The translations under genes were made by a program, and so were the position numbers. A stretch of 64,000 nt of DNA from Tausonia pullulans (Eukaryota > Basidiomycota > Tremellomycetes > Cystofilobasidiales > Mrakiaceae): the NCBI GenBank assembly GCA_951802195.1, contig OX637624.1:1116001-1180000 (forward strand), read 5' to 3'. This document shows, piece by piece, positions 26,759 to 40,865 of this stretch (positions are counted from its first letter, which is position 1; every line of letters begins with the position of its first letter). Under the pieces are notes generated by a model. It saw only the letters and a program-made list of their open reading frames with translations. It had not been told where the DNA came from and made no database searches.

Positions 26759-28170
26759 TTAGGCAGATCCTTCAGCGGCCTTCTTCTCCTTCGGCACGCT
26801 CACCATCCACGGCACAATCTTGGCATTCAACTTCCTCAGCGCCTGAGTGCCATCCATCCACGTCCGTGTCAGCGCACATCTCCGCCCGAGAAAGATGAGA
26901 TGGACCAAAGGCAGGAAAGCGACAGCCCACCGAGATTCCGAACCGCGCCGGCAGCTCCTTCCCACCCCACCGGTCCTCAAAGTGCACGACTTTGTCCTCC
27001 TCGTCGAGCGTCACGACGACGAGCGAATGGATCTCCTGGGGTCCGAACGACGCTGGCTCGTCAGCTCCCGCCCGCCCGGGTCAGGTCGAGAAGGGCCGCG
27101 GAGGCATGGATGGATCCCGCACCTTCTTGATTCCCAACCAGCGGGTCGTGTACTCCTGGACCTGTTCCCATCGGAATTCGTTCGGTTTGGACGGGTCGGG
27201 GGAGAGGACACGGAGGGAGAGCGTCTTGGATACTGGGAAGGCCTTAGGCATGGCGAACCACTGGTGCGTTCCGAAGGAGGAGGAATAGCGGGAGGGAGGG
27301 AGGTCAGATCAGTGGCGAACGGGGAGGAACCGGGGGGGGGGGGGGGGGGGGGGGGCAACAGAGAGAGGGACAGACCTGCGGGGCGTACTGCTCGTAACCG
27401 TGGCATCTGATAGTCCGCATGCGCGAAAGAGAGAGAGAGGGAGAGAGAGATAAGCTAAGAATGTTCACTCGTTGAAGACAAGGACGACAACGACACGGAC
27501 TTGGCGATAGGGTCCTCGAACGACGCATCCTTCCGCCACGTCCGATCGAGAATCTCGAGGCTCGGCTTGGAGCAAAAGAGCTGTCGATGTGTCTCTCGCG
27601 GTCAGCACACGCACATGTGACTCAGGCGCCAACGGAACCCACAGCGAGGCAGTCCTGAAGCACCCTCTTTCTTCCGGGCGACAGCTGCGACATGGAAGCG
27701 TTATGTTCGGCGTCGTCCGGCCTCGACGAGGTGAACCGATGGAACATCGTCTCGGGCGTCTCTCCCGACGGGCTCATCACGGTTCTCAGATGACTTAGAG
27801 AGATTCCATCCCCTAGTCCGTCAGTTCGATAGTCGGACACTCGTCGTGTGGCAAGACGTTGGACTCACGCTCCGGTTGGAACGGCTGCTAGCAGGCCAAG
27901 GGTCGGGACGTGTAGGTCCAGCGAGCGCTTCTTTTCCCGCTGCTCGTTTGGGGGCGGCGTCTGGTGGGCGTGGTGCGAGGAGGAGGACGACATCCTCGTG
28001 GAGGAGACGGGGGGCGTTGGGTAATGGTACGTATGGTGGGTCGGGAGCGGCCGGGGAGACAAGGAGGGGGAGAGCGTGGTGTCGGCGGCCGCCGTGGACG
28101 CGTCAGGCGAGGCGGTGGTAGTAGGAGGAGGTGAGGCGGCCCCGGGGGTGGTAGAAGCGGCGGTGCTCAT
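26759..28170 (-). CDS. Uncharacterised NTF2-like (SnoaL-type fold) protein
   Basis: Small soluble protein seen widely in fungi without assigned function. The N-terminus is Ser/Thr/Pro-rich and disordered (starts MSTAASTTPGAASPP). The folded part runs from SQLSPGRKRVLQDCLA to LFCSKPSLEILDRTWRKDAS, FEDPIAK, a 31-nt exon encoding CHGYEQYAPQ (27376-27406), WFAMPKAFPVSKTLSLRVLS, WEQVQEYTTRWLGIK, VVTLDEEDKVVHFEDRWGG and KLNAKIVPWMVSVPKEKK. The order helix, W-F-D/E, beta strands, 'FEDRWGG' is that of NTF2-like folds; this assignment is from the pattern only. The intron 27261-27375 carries a C24 run on the coding strand. The start at 28170 is the only ATG upstream in frame. Confidence 0.75.
27332..27355. 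repeat. G24 homopolymer (C24 on coding strand) in an intron of the NTF2-like gene
   Basis: Uninterrupted run of 24 G on the plus strand within the 115-bp intron 27261-27375 of a minus-strand gene. It is about 20 bp after the donor. Confidence 0.95.
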
Positions 28171-29328
28171 GGGGATGGATCTGCGTGCTGACTGTTTGGG
28201 GAGACTTCAAAAGGTGGTGGCTGTCGGGAGACGACGAGAAGCCAAGGGCGGTGAGAGGCGGAGAGAAGCGAGAAAGGAGGAGGCCGATTGATTCGAATGA
28301 AGTGAGCGAGCGGCTCAGGGATCAACCCTCCCAGCCGGGCAGGGACGGGCATCGTCATCGCCGCCATTCACATGTCTTTGTTCCTGGCGAAGAAGTAAGG
28401 AGGAACGATAACCGCCAAGACCACCCCACCTCGTCCCCGGCTCCTCCTCGCGTCTCAGTCCTCCTTCCTGGGCCCCATCTACTGCCCGCTGTCGTACAGG
28501 CGCCAACATACTTCTGCACCCGCTTCGAGCACGGTCCACCAGCTCGCAGATCGCATCTCTCTCTGCTCTCGCCCTCTCTGGCTGCGGTCTCTCTCAAGAA
28601 CGCGTGGGTCTGCTGCAGCCTTGAAGTGGCTTAACCGGGCACTCCGCGTCGTCATTAGGATCGAAACACAAGAGCAACGGGGAGATGCGTCGACAACGAG
28701 TCAAGACAAGCTGCTTTCGCTGGATGAATCTTCTACCCATCCTCCCTCTTCTAAGTCTACACAAAAATTACAGCCCTTGGTAGAGCTCAGATGCCCACTC
28801 CAAGGGTGCCTCTGCTTCTGGAGGGGATTCACCCGTCATCTTGTCATCGAGATGCATGAGAATGGAACTGGGACTATCGGAGGAATCCCTGGGGATTGAG
28901 AGACTGACTGCGGCTTGAAGTAGATGGGAAATTGGGTTGGCGCCATCGCATTTCGCCGGCGTAGACTCTCCTAACTCTGTAACATCTTTTTAATGATGCA
29001 ACGATGAAATTAGTGAAGGACCTTAGAAGCGCATGCGCGCTGAAAGAAAGACTGCAAGGCGCACAGTCAGCCAACAAGAATCGAAGGAGGATTTCAGCCT
29101 CAACCGAATAGTCACCAATCGCATAGCGAGATAACTTAAGATGAAGCAGGGAAGAGCGAACGGATGCTGAGCAATCAGAACAATTCACGCGAGGAAACGG
29201 AGGAAGATGAAGCTTGCAAGGACCGGGATAGCTCGATCAACCTGTACCCCTCGACACTGCAGACCGCAGCCTAGAGCTGTGAATGCTATTGCAAAGCATC
29301 CATAGAAACAAGTCTACACAAAGCAAGT
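28171..29328. other. 1.16-kb intergenic region
   Basis: Lies between the NTF2-like start (-) and the HD-domain gene stop (-). The part after about 28620 has lower GC than the surroundings. Frames of about 90-105 codons exist on both strands, but none shows a recognisable motif, so I leave it unannotated. Confidence 0.5.
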
Positions 29329-30504
29329 CTACATCGTATCGAGAAGAGCGTACTCCTCCTGAACGCCATCGTAGAACGCCCGCATCTGGAGTCAAGTGCA
29401 TCGGGAGGTTAGCAGCTCATTGGAAAAGGATGCTGAAAGGAGAGGCACGAACAAGGGCCTGCCGCTTCTCCGCGAGCTGGCGTCCGAGAGGAGTCTGCAC
29501 CAGGGGGCATGTGGATCAGCAGAGTTCACATCGTCAGAATGCTCAACATGGCAAGACTGACTTTCATAGCGTCACCTTGGATCTTGAAGAGCTTGTCATC
29601 GAAATGCTGGATCGCAGTGTCCTTGGCGCCCGGCTCGCCAGGCTTGATGAAGAGCGCTCGGTTGACAGCGGCACTGTATGCGGTGCAGCGCATGATGCCT
29701 TCCAGGAAGGGAGGTAGGCCAAGCCGATCAGAGCCGAGCGAGCGCACGCCTTTCCATACCCCGACTCACCGAAACCACCGATAGCATCAAGCCTATCCGC
29801 GTCCTGGACACACTTGAGTTCAACGTTGATGTTCCGGAAGCCGTCGTCCCATTCGCCTTTGGCGCGAAGCTTCTGCTCCTTGGACCACGAGACGCTGTCG
29901 ACGATGCGGGCAATCGTTGCCGGTGCCGAGGGGTCGAGGACGGAAGGGGCAATGGACTTGAAGAACGGGGTGAGGAGCGAATGGGTTGTGGAGGTAGGGG
30001 AGTACTTGGCTGTAGAGAAGGTCAGCCTGGAATGGTCATTGACAGGTGTGACATGCGAGATGGTGAGACAGACGGACCGTCACTGATGTCGTGGAAGAGA
30101 GCGGCAAGCTCAAGGATCACGAGGTCCACAGGTTCGGGAGCGAGCGATCGAGCTAAGGCGAGGGCCGTCCGGCGGACGCGGTCGACTAGTGACGAGGCGA
30201 GGCCAGAATCAGTCGACGTCGTTGTTGGAGAGTGGGGGGGGGGGGGGGGGGGAGGGGGGAAGAAACAGGAGGAAACCGTACCATGGTACCAGTCATGGCT
30301 TGGGTCATACGATTTCATGTGGTCTTTGACGAGCTCCTCGGCAGCAGCGATGACCTCGGCCTTCTGCTTGAGCGGATATCGCCACGTGGAAGAAGAGAGG
30401 GGGTTAGGCGGTTGAGAGGCGAGGGAACGTAAGCACATCGGCGGACCAGGTCTCAGCTTCCAGAGCGTTAACGACGCGTCAACAGGCCTTGGAAGAGCAT
30501 ACAA
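29329..30504 (-). CDS. HD-domain phosphohydrolase (YedJ/YpgQ-like)
   Basis: Metal-dependent phosphohydrolase of the HD superfamily; substrate unknown, though small bacterial relatives act on nucleotides. Visible in order: KAEVIAAAEELVKDHMKSYD, then SHDWYH (first His), VDRVRRTALALARSL, LAALFHDISD (the HD pair), VSWSKEQKLRAKGEW, QDADRLDAIGG (final Asp), IMRCTAYSAAVNRALF, AIQHFDDKLFKIQGDAM and a last exon ending FYDGVQEEYALLDTM. All four metal ligands are present. The 5' end is uncertain: 30504 is an in-frame ATG, but 30438, or splicing from an ATG at 30539, would also work. One intron holds a 19-base C run on the coding strand. Confidence 0.8.
30234..30252. repeat. G19 homopolymer (C19 on coding strand) in an HD-domain gene intron
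   Basis: Run of 19 G on the plus strand inside the intron between SHDWYH and VDRVRR of the minus-strand gene. Confidence 0.95.
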
Positions 30505-31090
30505 CGCACGGTCGAAAGAAGGGGAGCAGACTGGGACATGGGACGAGGAGAGAAAGAAGAGAGAAGGAGGGAGTGGAGGTTAGCGGAGAGAGCAACCTCG
30601 TCTGAGATGTCATGCGGCGCGTTCGAGAGACAGCAAAAGTGTCGGACCTGTCCGACACTGACACTGGGCTGAGTCGGATTGGTCGGTCGACTTGCCTTGG
30701 ACACGGGACACAGATAGGGCGTAGTGTGCTTGTAAGTAGCAGTTTTGAACAGTACTGGTGGGAAGAGCGGCGAGGAAGTAAGAGGGCGATGATGCGAACA
30801 AAAGCGCGCAGAGTGCAGGCAGCGCGCGCAGTCGTCACTCGCCACTTTCGGATGGAATGACTACGGACAGAACGCGATCAGATATACCTGCAGGCAGAGC
30901 CAAAGAAATTCAACTGTCTGTTTTTGGCTCCTGGAATCGTCTTGAACGTCAGCGTCAAGCCCAGCAACGACCGTCATCTCAGCGCTCTTGTCGCTCGCTC
31001 AAGCGGGCAGGGCCGACACCGCTCTCACTCGCTCCCAACCTCCATCGCCTTTCCCCCTCGCACCTTCTCTCTTCTCCCGACTCCCCCGGT
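30505..31090. promoter_or_regulatory. Divergent region HD-domain gene / CAP2
   Basis: About 0.59 kb between head-to-head genes. It has a pyrimidine-rich leader just before CAP2. No distinct motif recognised. Confidence 0.4.
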
Positions 31091-32819
31091 ATGGCAGACT
31101 ACGACCCCCTCGAGCCCATGCTCGACCTCACCCGCCGACTGCCGCCCTCGGAAATCGAGACGACCCTCTCTTCGCTCTGTGCGTTGCCCCCCTGCTCACC
31201 CTCGTCTTGACCACCGTCTGCCGCCCTTCGTCGTGGTCCTCGTTGTTGTCTAACATCTTCCTGTACTCTCCCTCCTCGCTCAATCACAGGTGCTCTTCTC
31301 CCGGAACACTCCGACGACCTCCTCGGGTCCGTCGATCAGCCGCTTCAGGTCCTCCAGGACGCCAACGACAAGGGGCGCGAGTTCCTCGCCTGCGATTACA
31401 ACCGCGATGGGGACAGCTTTAGGCGAGTAGCACGCAAAACCAAACTTGAAATTGCCCTGCCTCCCGGTAGTTAGCTGATGAGGCTTCCTTGCCCACTCGC
31501 ACTCTCAGGTCGCCCTGGTCCAACACCTACGAGCCGGCCATCGATGACGCCGTCTTCCCTAGCGAGCAGCTGAGGACGCTCGAGGTCTCGATGAACGCTG
31601 CATTCGACACGTACAGAGAAATGTGAGTGTTCTCAGTTGACTTTTCGTGCGTGAGTAGCGCGAGACGAGCCGAGTGCGAGCGTATTGAGGAAGGGAAGGA
31701 GGGGGTGAGGGGCGGGCACGGGCCTGGAGTCGTCGGCGGCCGAGGGGTTAGAAGTTGGCTGGTTCATAGCTCGTCGAGAAGGCTCTGGAGACTGTCGAAG
31801 TCCTCAGACACTGCTAAGGTCATCTCTTGTGTGAATATCGAAGGCCATAGGGCAATTGGAGGAGGTGTAGGATGAGGTTAAGGGGGCGGTGACTGGTGAA
31901 ACGCGTCGCGTCTGAGCTCGCTCGCCCTAGCTTGCCATCGCACATCTCTCCTAGACATTCCGTCCATCAGATCGCTCTTTCAGCCAGCAGATGTTCTCTT
32001 CGTTACATCTGTCAAGTCATTCCCCCACGACACTGACGCGCGTCCTTTCAGGTACTTCGAGGGCGGTGTCTCGTCCGTCTACCTCTGGACGCCTGAAGAC
32101 GAGAAGGACCGATTCGCCGGTGTCGTTCTTCTCAAAAAGGGTCTTTGTCTTTCACTTTCATCCTCAACTCCCCCCCCCTCTCTGACAACTCTCTCTCTGG
32201 CTCATCAGAACTCCCCGCCCCAACGCGCGGATCTTGGGACTCTATCCACGTCTTTGAGGCCGCCGAGCGCGGCCGGACGGCATCGTACAAGCTCACCTCG
32301 ACCGTCATGCTTCTCCTGACCTCGGGGGACGCTGCGGTCGACGGGAAGGGCGGAAAAGTCGAGCTTGCGGGGAGCCTTACCCGGCAGGTGCGTGCTGCGG
32401 CGGTCCCGTTTCCCCTTCGAAGAGGCGAGTCTGAATCGATGGATGTGTGTGTACTCCCTCCCCCAAGACGGAGCTCGACGGCCAGCCGCTTCAGAGCCAG
32501 GCGAGCCACGTCGCCAACGTCGGCCGGATGGTCGAGGATATGGAGATCAAGCTCAGGAATCTGCTCGCCGAGGTCTACTTCGTGGGTGTCCAGCAGCCCC
32601 CTCACGCCCCTTGGGAACTTCCTCGCCTGATGATGACACTCACAGGGCAAGACGAAGGACGTCCTCAACGACGTCCGGTCGTTTGCTGGCCTCGAGCGCA
32701 AGAAGAACGAGGATGCCCTTCGGCGGGAGCTCGTACGTTCGCTCGCCGTCTCATCACCCGCTGTCCTTACCTGACTTGCAATCTGTCTCATACCTAAGAT
32801 GGCCAACATGCGGCGGTGA
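31091..32819 (+). CDS. CAP2: F-actin-capping protein subunit beta
   Basis: Beta subunit of the heterodimer that caps actin filament barbed ends at cortical patches. Exons read [141 protein letters not shown] and [13 protein letters not shown], ending ALRRELMANMRR. These match the family along its whole length (about 280 residues). At least eight introns, one of about 420 bp after YREM (31625-32050). Confidence 0.95.
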
Positions 32820-33089
32820 ACGAGTGCCCACAGCTCCCTTGTAACGATGTACATGATGCCCTCTCGGTCTTCCCGGTTCGACAATCACAACCATTGAAGA
32901 AGAAAAGGGGAACTTGGGCGAAGGAAAGAGAAAGAAAAGAAGAGCTATTGCAACTCGCGAAAAAGGGATCGCTCAATCTCCCCCTCTCCACCCGCCACCG
33001 GGCCAGCCCTGTCGTCTAAAGGACTTCCTTGCCACCTCCCTCCTCCCTCGGACCCAAACCAGAGACCAATCCATCAAACGCGCTCACAC

Positions 33090-36276
<3,187 letters not shown>

Positions 36277-37267
36277 CGCAGGAGGGGAGAGGAGGGTGGT
36301 GGTTCAGGGAGAGAGCAGGGCAGGGAGGAGAGGACGAGAGCGAGAGGCGCGCCCTCTTTCGCCCGTCTCCCGATTGGACCAATTCCCTCTCCGTCAGGCA
36401 CCGTTCTCAACAGCATCAGATCTGGCTCGTTCTTCGATCCCATCGAGCCAGAGTGTGGACAGGTGCTCTCCACGTCGCTGATACCCATCCTTGACAACCA
36501 GGGAAGACCCTAGGGAGGAACAGCCCAAGCAGAGAGCATCCTTCCCACTCCTCAGACTACTCCGATCTGCGCCGACGGCGATTCGGCTTCGTCGGACGAG
36601 CGGGTCTGCTGTTCTGGACATGCGATGCGCACGACGACAGAAACGCCTGGGAGAAGTCGGAACAAGAACGCGACGGCCGGGCGAGGAAAGGGTGGAACGG
36701 AGAAGAGAGACAAAGACAAAGAGAGAAGAAGAAAGAGAGTTTGACTGCGCGCGCGCCCACTGCCCGCCACGATGAGTCTTCAATTCATTTAGATCGCCTG
36801 AGGATAGTCAAAGTGGGTAAGCAGCATACAATGAGAGAGGATGTAAGCCTTTGTGCAAAAGGAGTAGGATGGGAGGACGCAGTGTCTACGGCACTAATCG
36901 GCGACATAAGAAGACGGAAGACCCAGAAAATCGAAGGCGAGCAAGTGAGGAGAGCATAAAAGGAAAGAAAAAGCGAAGCAAGGTGTGGGAGTGAGCATAA
37001 TACAAAAAGGGGGGGTGCTCAGCAACAGACGGAAAGCAGTAACGGGGTAAAGCAAAGGGAGAGGGGAAGGGAGACATATCGTTGAGACGCGCCGCTCTCT
37101 TAAGAACAAACCCATCCGAGCGCGACAGCTCGTGGTTTGCTTTGAGCCAGATGAGGAGGACAAGGTAATCATCCGGACTTGAGGTGAAAGATGGACACCG
37201 AGCCCGATTCTCTTGGGGTGAGTCGACGACCACGACGAGTTCGAGTGATTTGGAAGCACGTTCTTCA
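36277..37267. other. SDH1 upstream region / PAC1 3' region
   Basis: 991 bp. Frames here are GC- or Arg-rich and shadow each other; no gene seen. From about 36780 base composition becomes more AT-rich, fitting UTR sequence. Confidence 0.5.
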
Positions 37268-39652
37268 TCACGGCGTCCAGATCTGTGAACCGCGTGATAG
37301 TCCTGTACATCAGCATGGGTGTAAAGAGCTGCAAAGCAAGCACGGAGACTGACCTTGACACTCTGGTCGACTGACCCCGTAGCAAGGACATTCACCTGCC
37401 TCTCTCTGCTCGCCTCGCCTCCCTCACCACCTGCCCCTCCAGACACCACAGCCCGCCCCCAGCTCATACACGTAACAAAATGGCCGTGCGCCTCAATCGT
37501 TTTTGAACATCGCCCCGTCGCGAGGTCCCAGATGCGGACTGTCTTGTCGTCGGAGGCCGAGAGGAGAAACTTGCCGTTCGGGTGAAAGACGAGGGCACGG
37601 ACCCAGTTGTCGTGTCCAATCTGCTTGTGGATGCGTCTCAGATATGGACAAGGGGTATAGAGAGAGAAGAAGAAAAAGACGCACGAGTGTCCGGATGCAC
37701 TGCCCTGACGAGGTCTCCCACAAACGGATCGTCTTGTCTCGCGACCCCGTAGCGAGGTACGCGCCTGGCGACTTTGCCTTTTCGTCTCTCAGCGCCGTCT
37801 GGAGGTTAGTCCAGAGCAGGTTTTCAGTAAGATTTCTCGTTCCAAGTGAAAATGAGGACGATCGACGCGATATTACGCACCTTGACCCCCGCCAGTTCCC
37901 GAATTGCCCCGTACGCTCCTACAGGCGCAAAGATGGCCACCTCGACAACGTGCTCGTGGCCACGCATCTCCATTTTTGTCTCACCTGAGGCAAAGTCCCA
38001 GACTCGGGCCGTCTGAGAGGCGAGAGGCGCGAGAGTAGTCTTCCAGTTAGTTCCACTTCTTGCAGCATAGGAGCGCGTTCATACCTGGTCATTCGAGCAG
38101 CTCGCCAGCAAGCGGCCATCTTCGGACGGGACAACGCATCGCACCCATTCTGAGTGGCCCTGGAACGTCTTCACGCAGAAGCTTAAGGGAGAGTCGGATT
38201 CATCGTCAGCGAGGGTCTTCATCTTCCTCTTTCAAGCCCACTCACCCAGTCGCCACCTCCCAGACCTTGATCGACCGGTCTCGACTCGCCGAGACGACGA
38301 AGTCGCCCGCGGGAGTGAAACGTGCGCTCGATACAGAGTGATCGTGGCCGTAGAGGGTCTTGACATTCTTGTACTCGTTCGCCGTGTCCCAGAGCTTGAT
38401 TGTCAGGTCCGATGAGCACGTCACTGCGGGACAAAGCGAGTGGTGGTCAATTCCCTTCTGAAATTGAAAAATAGAGTGCGAGTGAGAGTAGCGCACCCAT
38501 CAACGCGCCCTTGGAATCAAACTCGACATCCTGGACGCTTTTCGTGTGACCCTTGAGCGTCCGTTCGAAGTCGCCAGACTCCCAATCCCACACCTTGACG
38601 CTCGCGTCTTCTGAAGCTGTTGCAATCACAGAGTACAGAGGGTGGAACGCGACGCGCGTGATCGGCGAACGATGTCCGGCGAGGACGTGGCGGGCGGAGG
38701 CCCGCGGGAGCCAGTCCGTCAGGGAAGCGGATCGCTTGGAGCTAGGAGCGGCGGAGAGCTCCTCGAGGAGAGCGGCGTTCTTCGACTCAAGATCCATGAT
38801 CTGAGGGGGAGAGGGGGGGGGGAAGCCCCAACGAGGTGGGCGCGAGGAGCGTCAGGGAGGGGGTCCGAGGACGAGCGGCGCGTGTGAACGTCAAGGAAGA
38901 GTAGACAGAGCGAGCAGCGAAGAGTGGGCACAGCGGGATTGCCGTTGCCTGATCAAACAGGTGGAGTGCATACAAGGCGAGTCTCCTGGCTTGAACCAGG
39001 CGGGAAGAGAGAAGGTCGCGAAGGACGGGGTCGAGACAGTGTCGCGTCGAGGCAAGCGAAGAGGCCCCCAGACCAACCGGCACGTACGAAGGCCGCCAGA
39101 GCCTCCGACAAGCCTGTAAGGTCTACCCTGCCTCGAAAGATACGTGTGACGGGGTCCTCTCGCTGAACCTAACAAGGCGACGCGTCCGACTAACACAAAA
39201 GCACATGCCAGTGGGCGGGTGACCTTCCTGCCTGCCTCGCGTCCCTTCTTGCCAAGCCCCATCGCGACCAGGTCTTGCCCATGGTCGGGACCATATAGAG
39301 AGGTCACATGCAAGCAGGCGCTAAGGATGTTCAAGCGCACCTTCTTCTGCAAACGAATGACGCTCGTCCATTTCTTCTCGAGGAGACCGGCATGCTTTCC
39401 CTTGGGATCCGGCGCAAAGTCCGCCTGGCGAGTTTCTTCCCGGAGAGCGTCATATGAGGTGGTGAGGCCCGAGTTGTAGAGGTAGTCGAGGATCGATTTG
39501 TGCCTGCAAGCGCACGGTGTGTCAGAATGACGCGGTCTGGGCAAGGCAACAACGCATGGAGAACGAGCGCAAAGAGAAGGGGGAAGGAGGTAGGTTGAAG
39601 GAAAGCCCACGAACAGCTCGTCCTTCTGTCGCTCTGACAGAAGAGAGGTCAT
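37268..39652 (-). CDS. PAC1: Nuclear distribution protein PAC1 (LIS1 homologue)
   Basis: Dynein regulator for nuclear migration along microtubules. Start [13 protein letters not shown], then the LisH motif [20 protein letters not shown], a linker ending [16 protein letters not shown] and a short coiled coil ([17 protein letters not shown]). WD repeats follow: [16 protein letters not shown]...[20 protein letters not shown]...[21 protein letters not shown]...[20 protein letters not shown]...ARVWDF, a repeat with a short insert ending [21 protein letters not shown]...VRIWDL, and a last one ending SVKIWTP. The final coding exon is only 15 nt (37268-37282). The last repeats carry a Gly-rich insert. 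The large spacing of the 5' exons puts the LisH exon about 560 bp from the coiled-coil exon. Confidence 0.93.
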
Positions 39653-40865
39653 GAGTCGCCAAGCCTGGTCGACGGGCGGGCGGGCGGGCGAGCGAAAGTG
39701 GAAGAGGGAGGTTGTTGAGATCGAGCTGAGGCCGAAACAGTAGAGAGGTCGTTCGTTAGGAGGTGGTTCGGGCGGAGTGGCAGCGCGCCATAGCGCGGGC
39801 GAAGCAGTCCAACGGAGGCGACGCGGCTGGGCGCGCGCTCTGACCAGCGAGGAGACCAGAGATGCCACGCATTATTCCGTGGCTACCTATGACCAACGTA
39901 AAGGGACATGCCAGACTAGAGCTGAAGATCATATTTCTCTCTTTCAATGCTGGACAGGCCTGAAAATATTGATTCGCTGTAGTAGCTCTCTCGCATTTCG
40001 CTGCTGTCAGTTCCAGCTTGATCAACTTGTGGTCTATGAACTTGCAACGTCCTTGAGATATCCGGGAGGCGGGAAGACCTTGTTCTTGGTGCTAATGGGT
40101 GCTTCTGGCGAATGACTGATAAAAGTCGGTCGAATCGAGGCTCAGACTCCAAATATTGATCAGCGGTGACGGCCGGCCAACAATGCTCGCAGCGCACATC
40201 CCCGCTTGCCAATGGCCTCGGCTCTCCCATCTGACCAGTCGACCTGACCTTGCTCAAATTGAGGCCAACTAGCTATTCTCAGTAGGCACGCATCCTCGTC
40301 CCCCGAAACCCCAATTAAACACAGTCAAATTGGAGAAGCCTACACGCCGATCTATGCTGCACAGCGCTCGGATCTCATCCAGCCCGCCGCGCACGAAAAA
40401 GTTAGCAAAGAATTCAATGTGCTCGATCTGACAGAGTCAGGTTGGCAAGCCACTGTTCAATGAAATTCCAGAGATCAACTATCATAAGGTACTTGCGTAG
40501 ACGTACGAGACACAAACAGGGTTTCTGGGATACAGTGAGCGAGTTTACACCCTGTACCTCCACGAGGGAATCGTCGTCATTCTACGTTGTTGAGCCAGCT
40601 CCCAGTTTAAAAGCCAAGAGTGATCAATATCAGAGATGATCAAGAAAATACTGCTGAGACCATGACCTCACGGCCAGAATTTTCTCGTTCTTTCAGCTGA
40701 GAAGAGATACGGGCCGAGTGCAATTCGAAACCTTCTTTGTTCAAGGCCAGGCCTCGATCGGCGAGATTTAAGTTCGCTATTCGCCGTGTTCGTCTGCTTG
40801 AATTCACTCCTTCCTGCTTCCACGAGCTCCCTCCTCTCCTCTCTTCTCTCCCTCAATCCGCGAAC
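39653..40865. promoter_or_regulatory. Divergent 1.2-kb region between PAC1 and the esterase array
   Basis: Head-to-head upstream region, more AT-rich than its surroundings (especially 39880-40700). It ends in a CT-rich leader before the ATG at 40866. No complete gene is visible. Confidence 0.5.

Noticed and set aside
28874-29188. 104-codon minus-strand frame in the 28171-29328 gap
   Set aside because: No family features and no conserved splice context; left as intergenic.
40328-40461. About 42-codon open stretch (TPIYAAQRSDLIQP...) in the PAC1/esterase spacer
   Set aside because: It reads like protein, but has no ATG context, no splice-consistent continuation and no recognised family. It may be a gene relic or chance.
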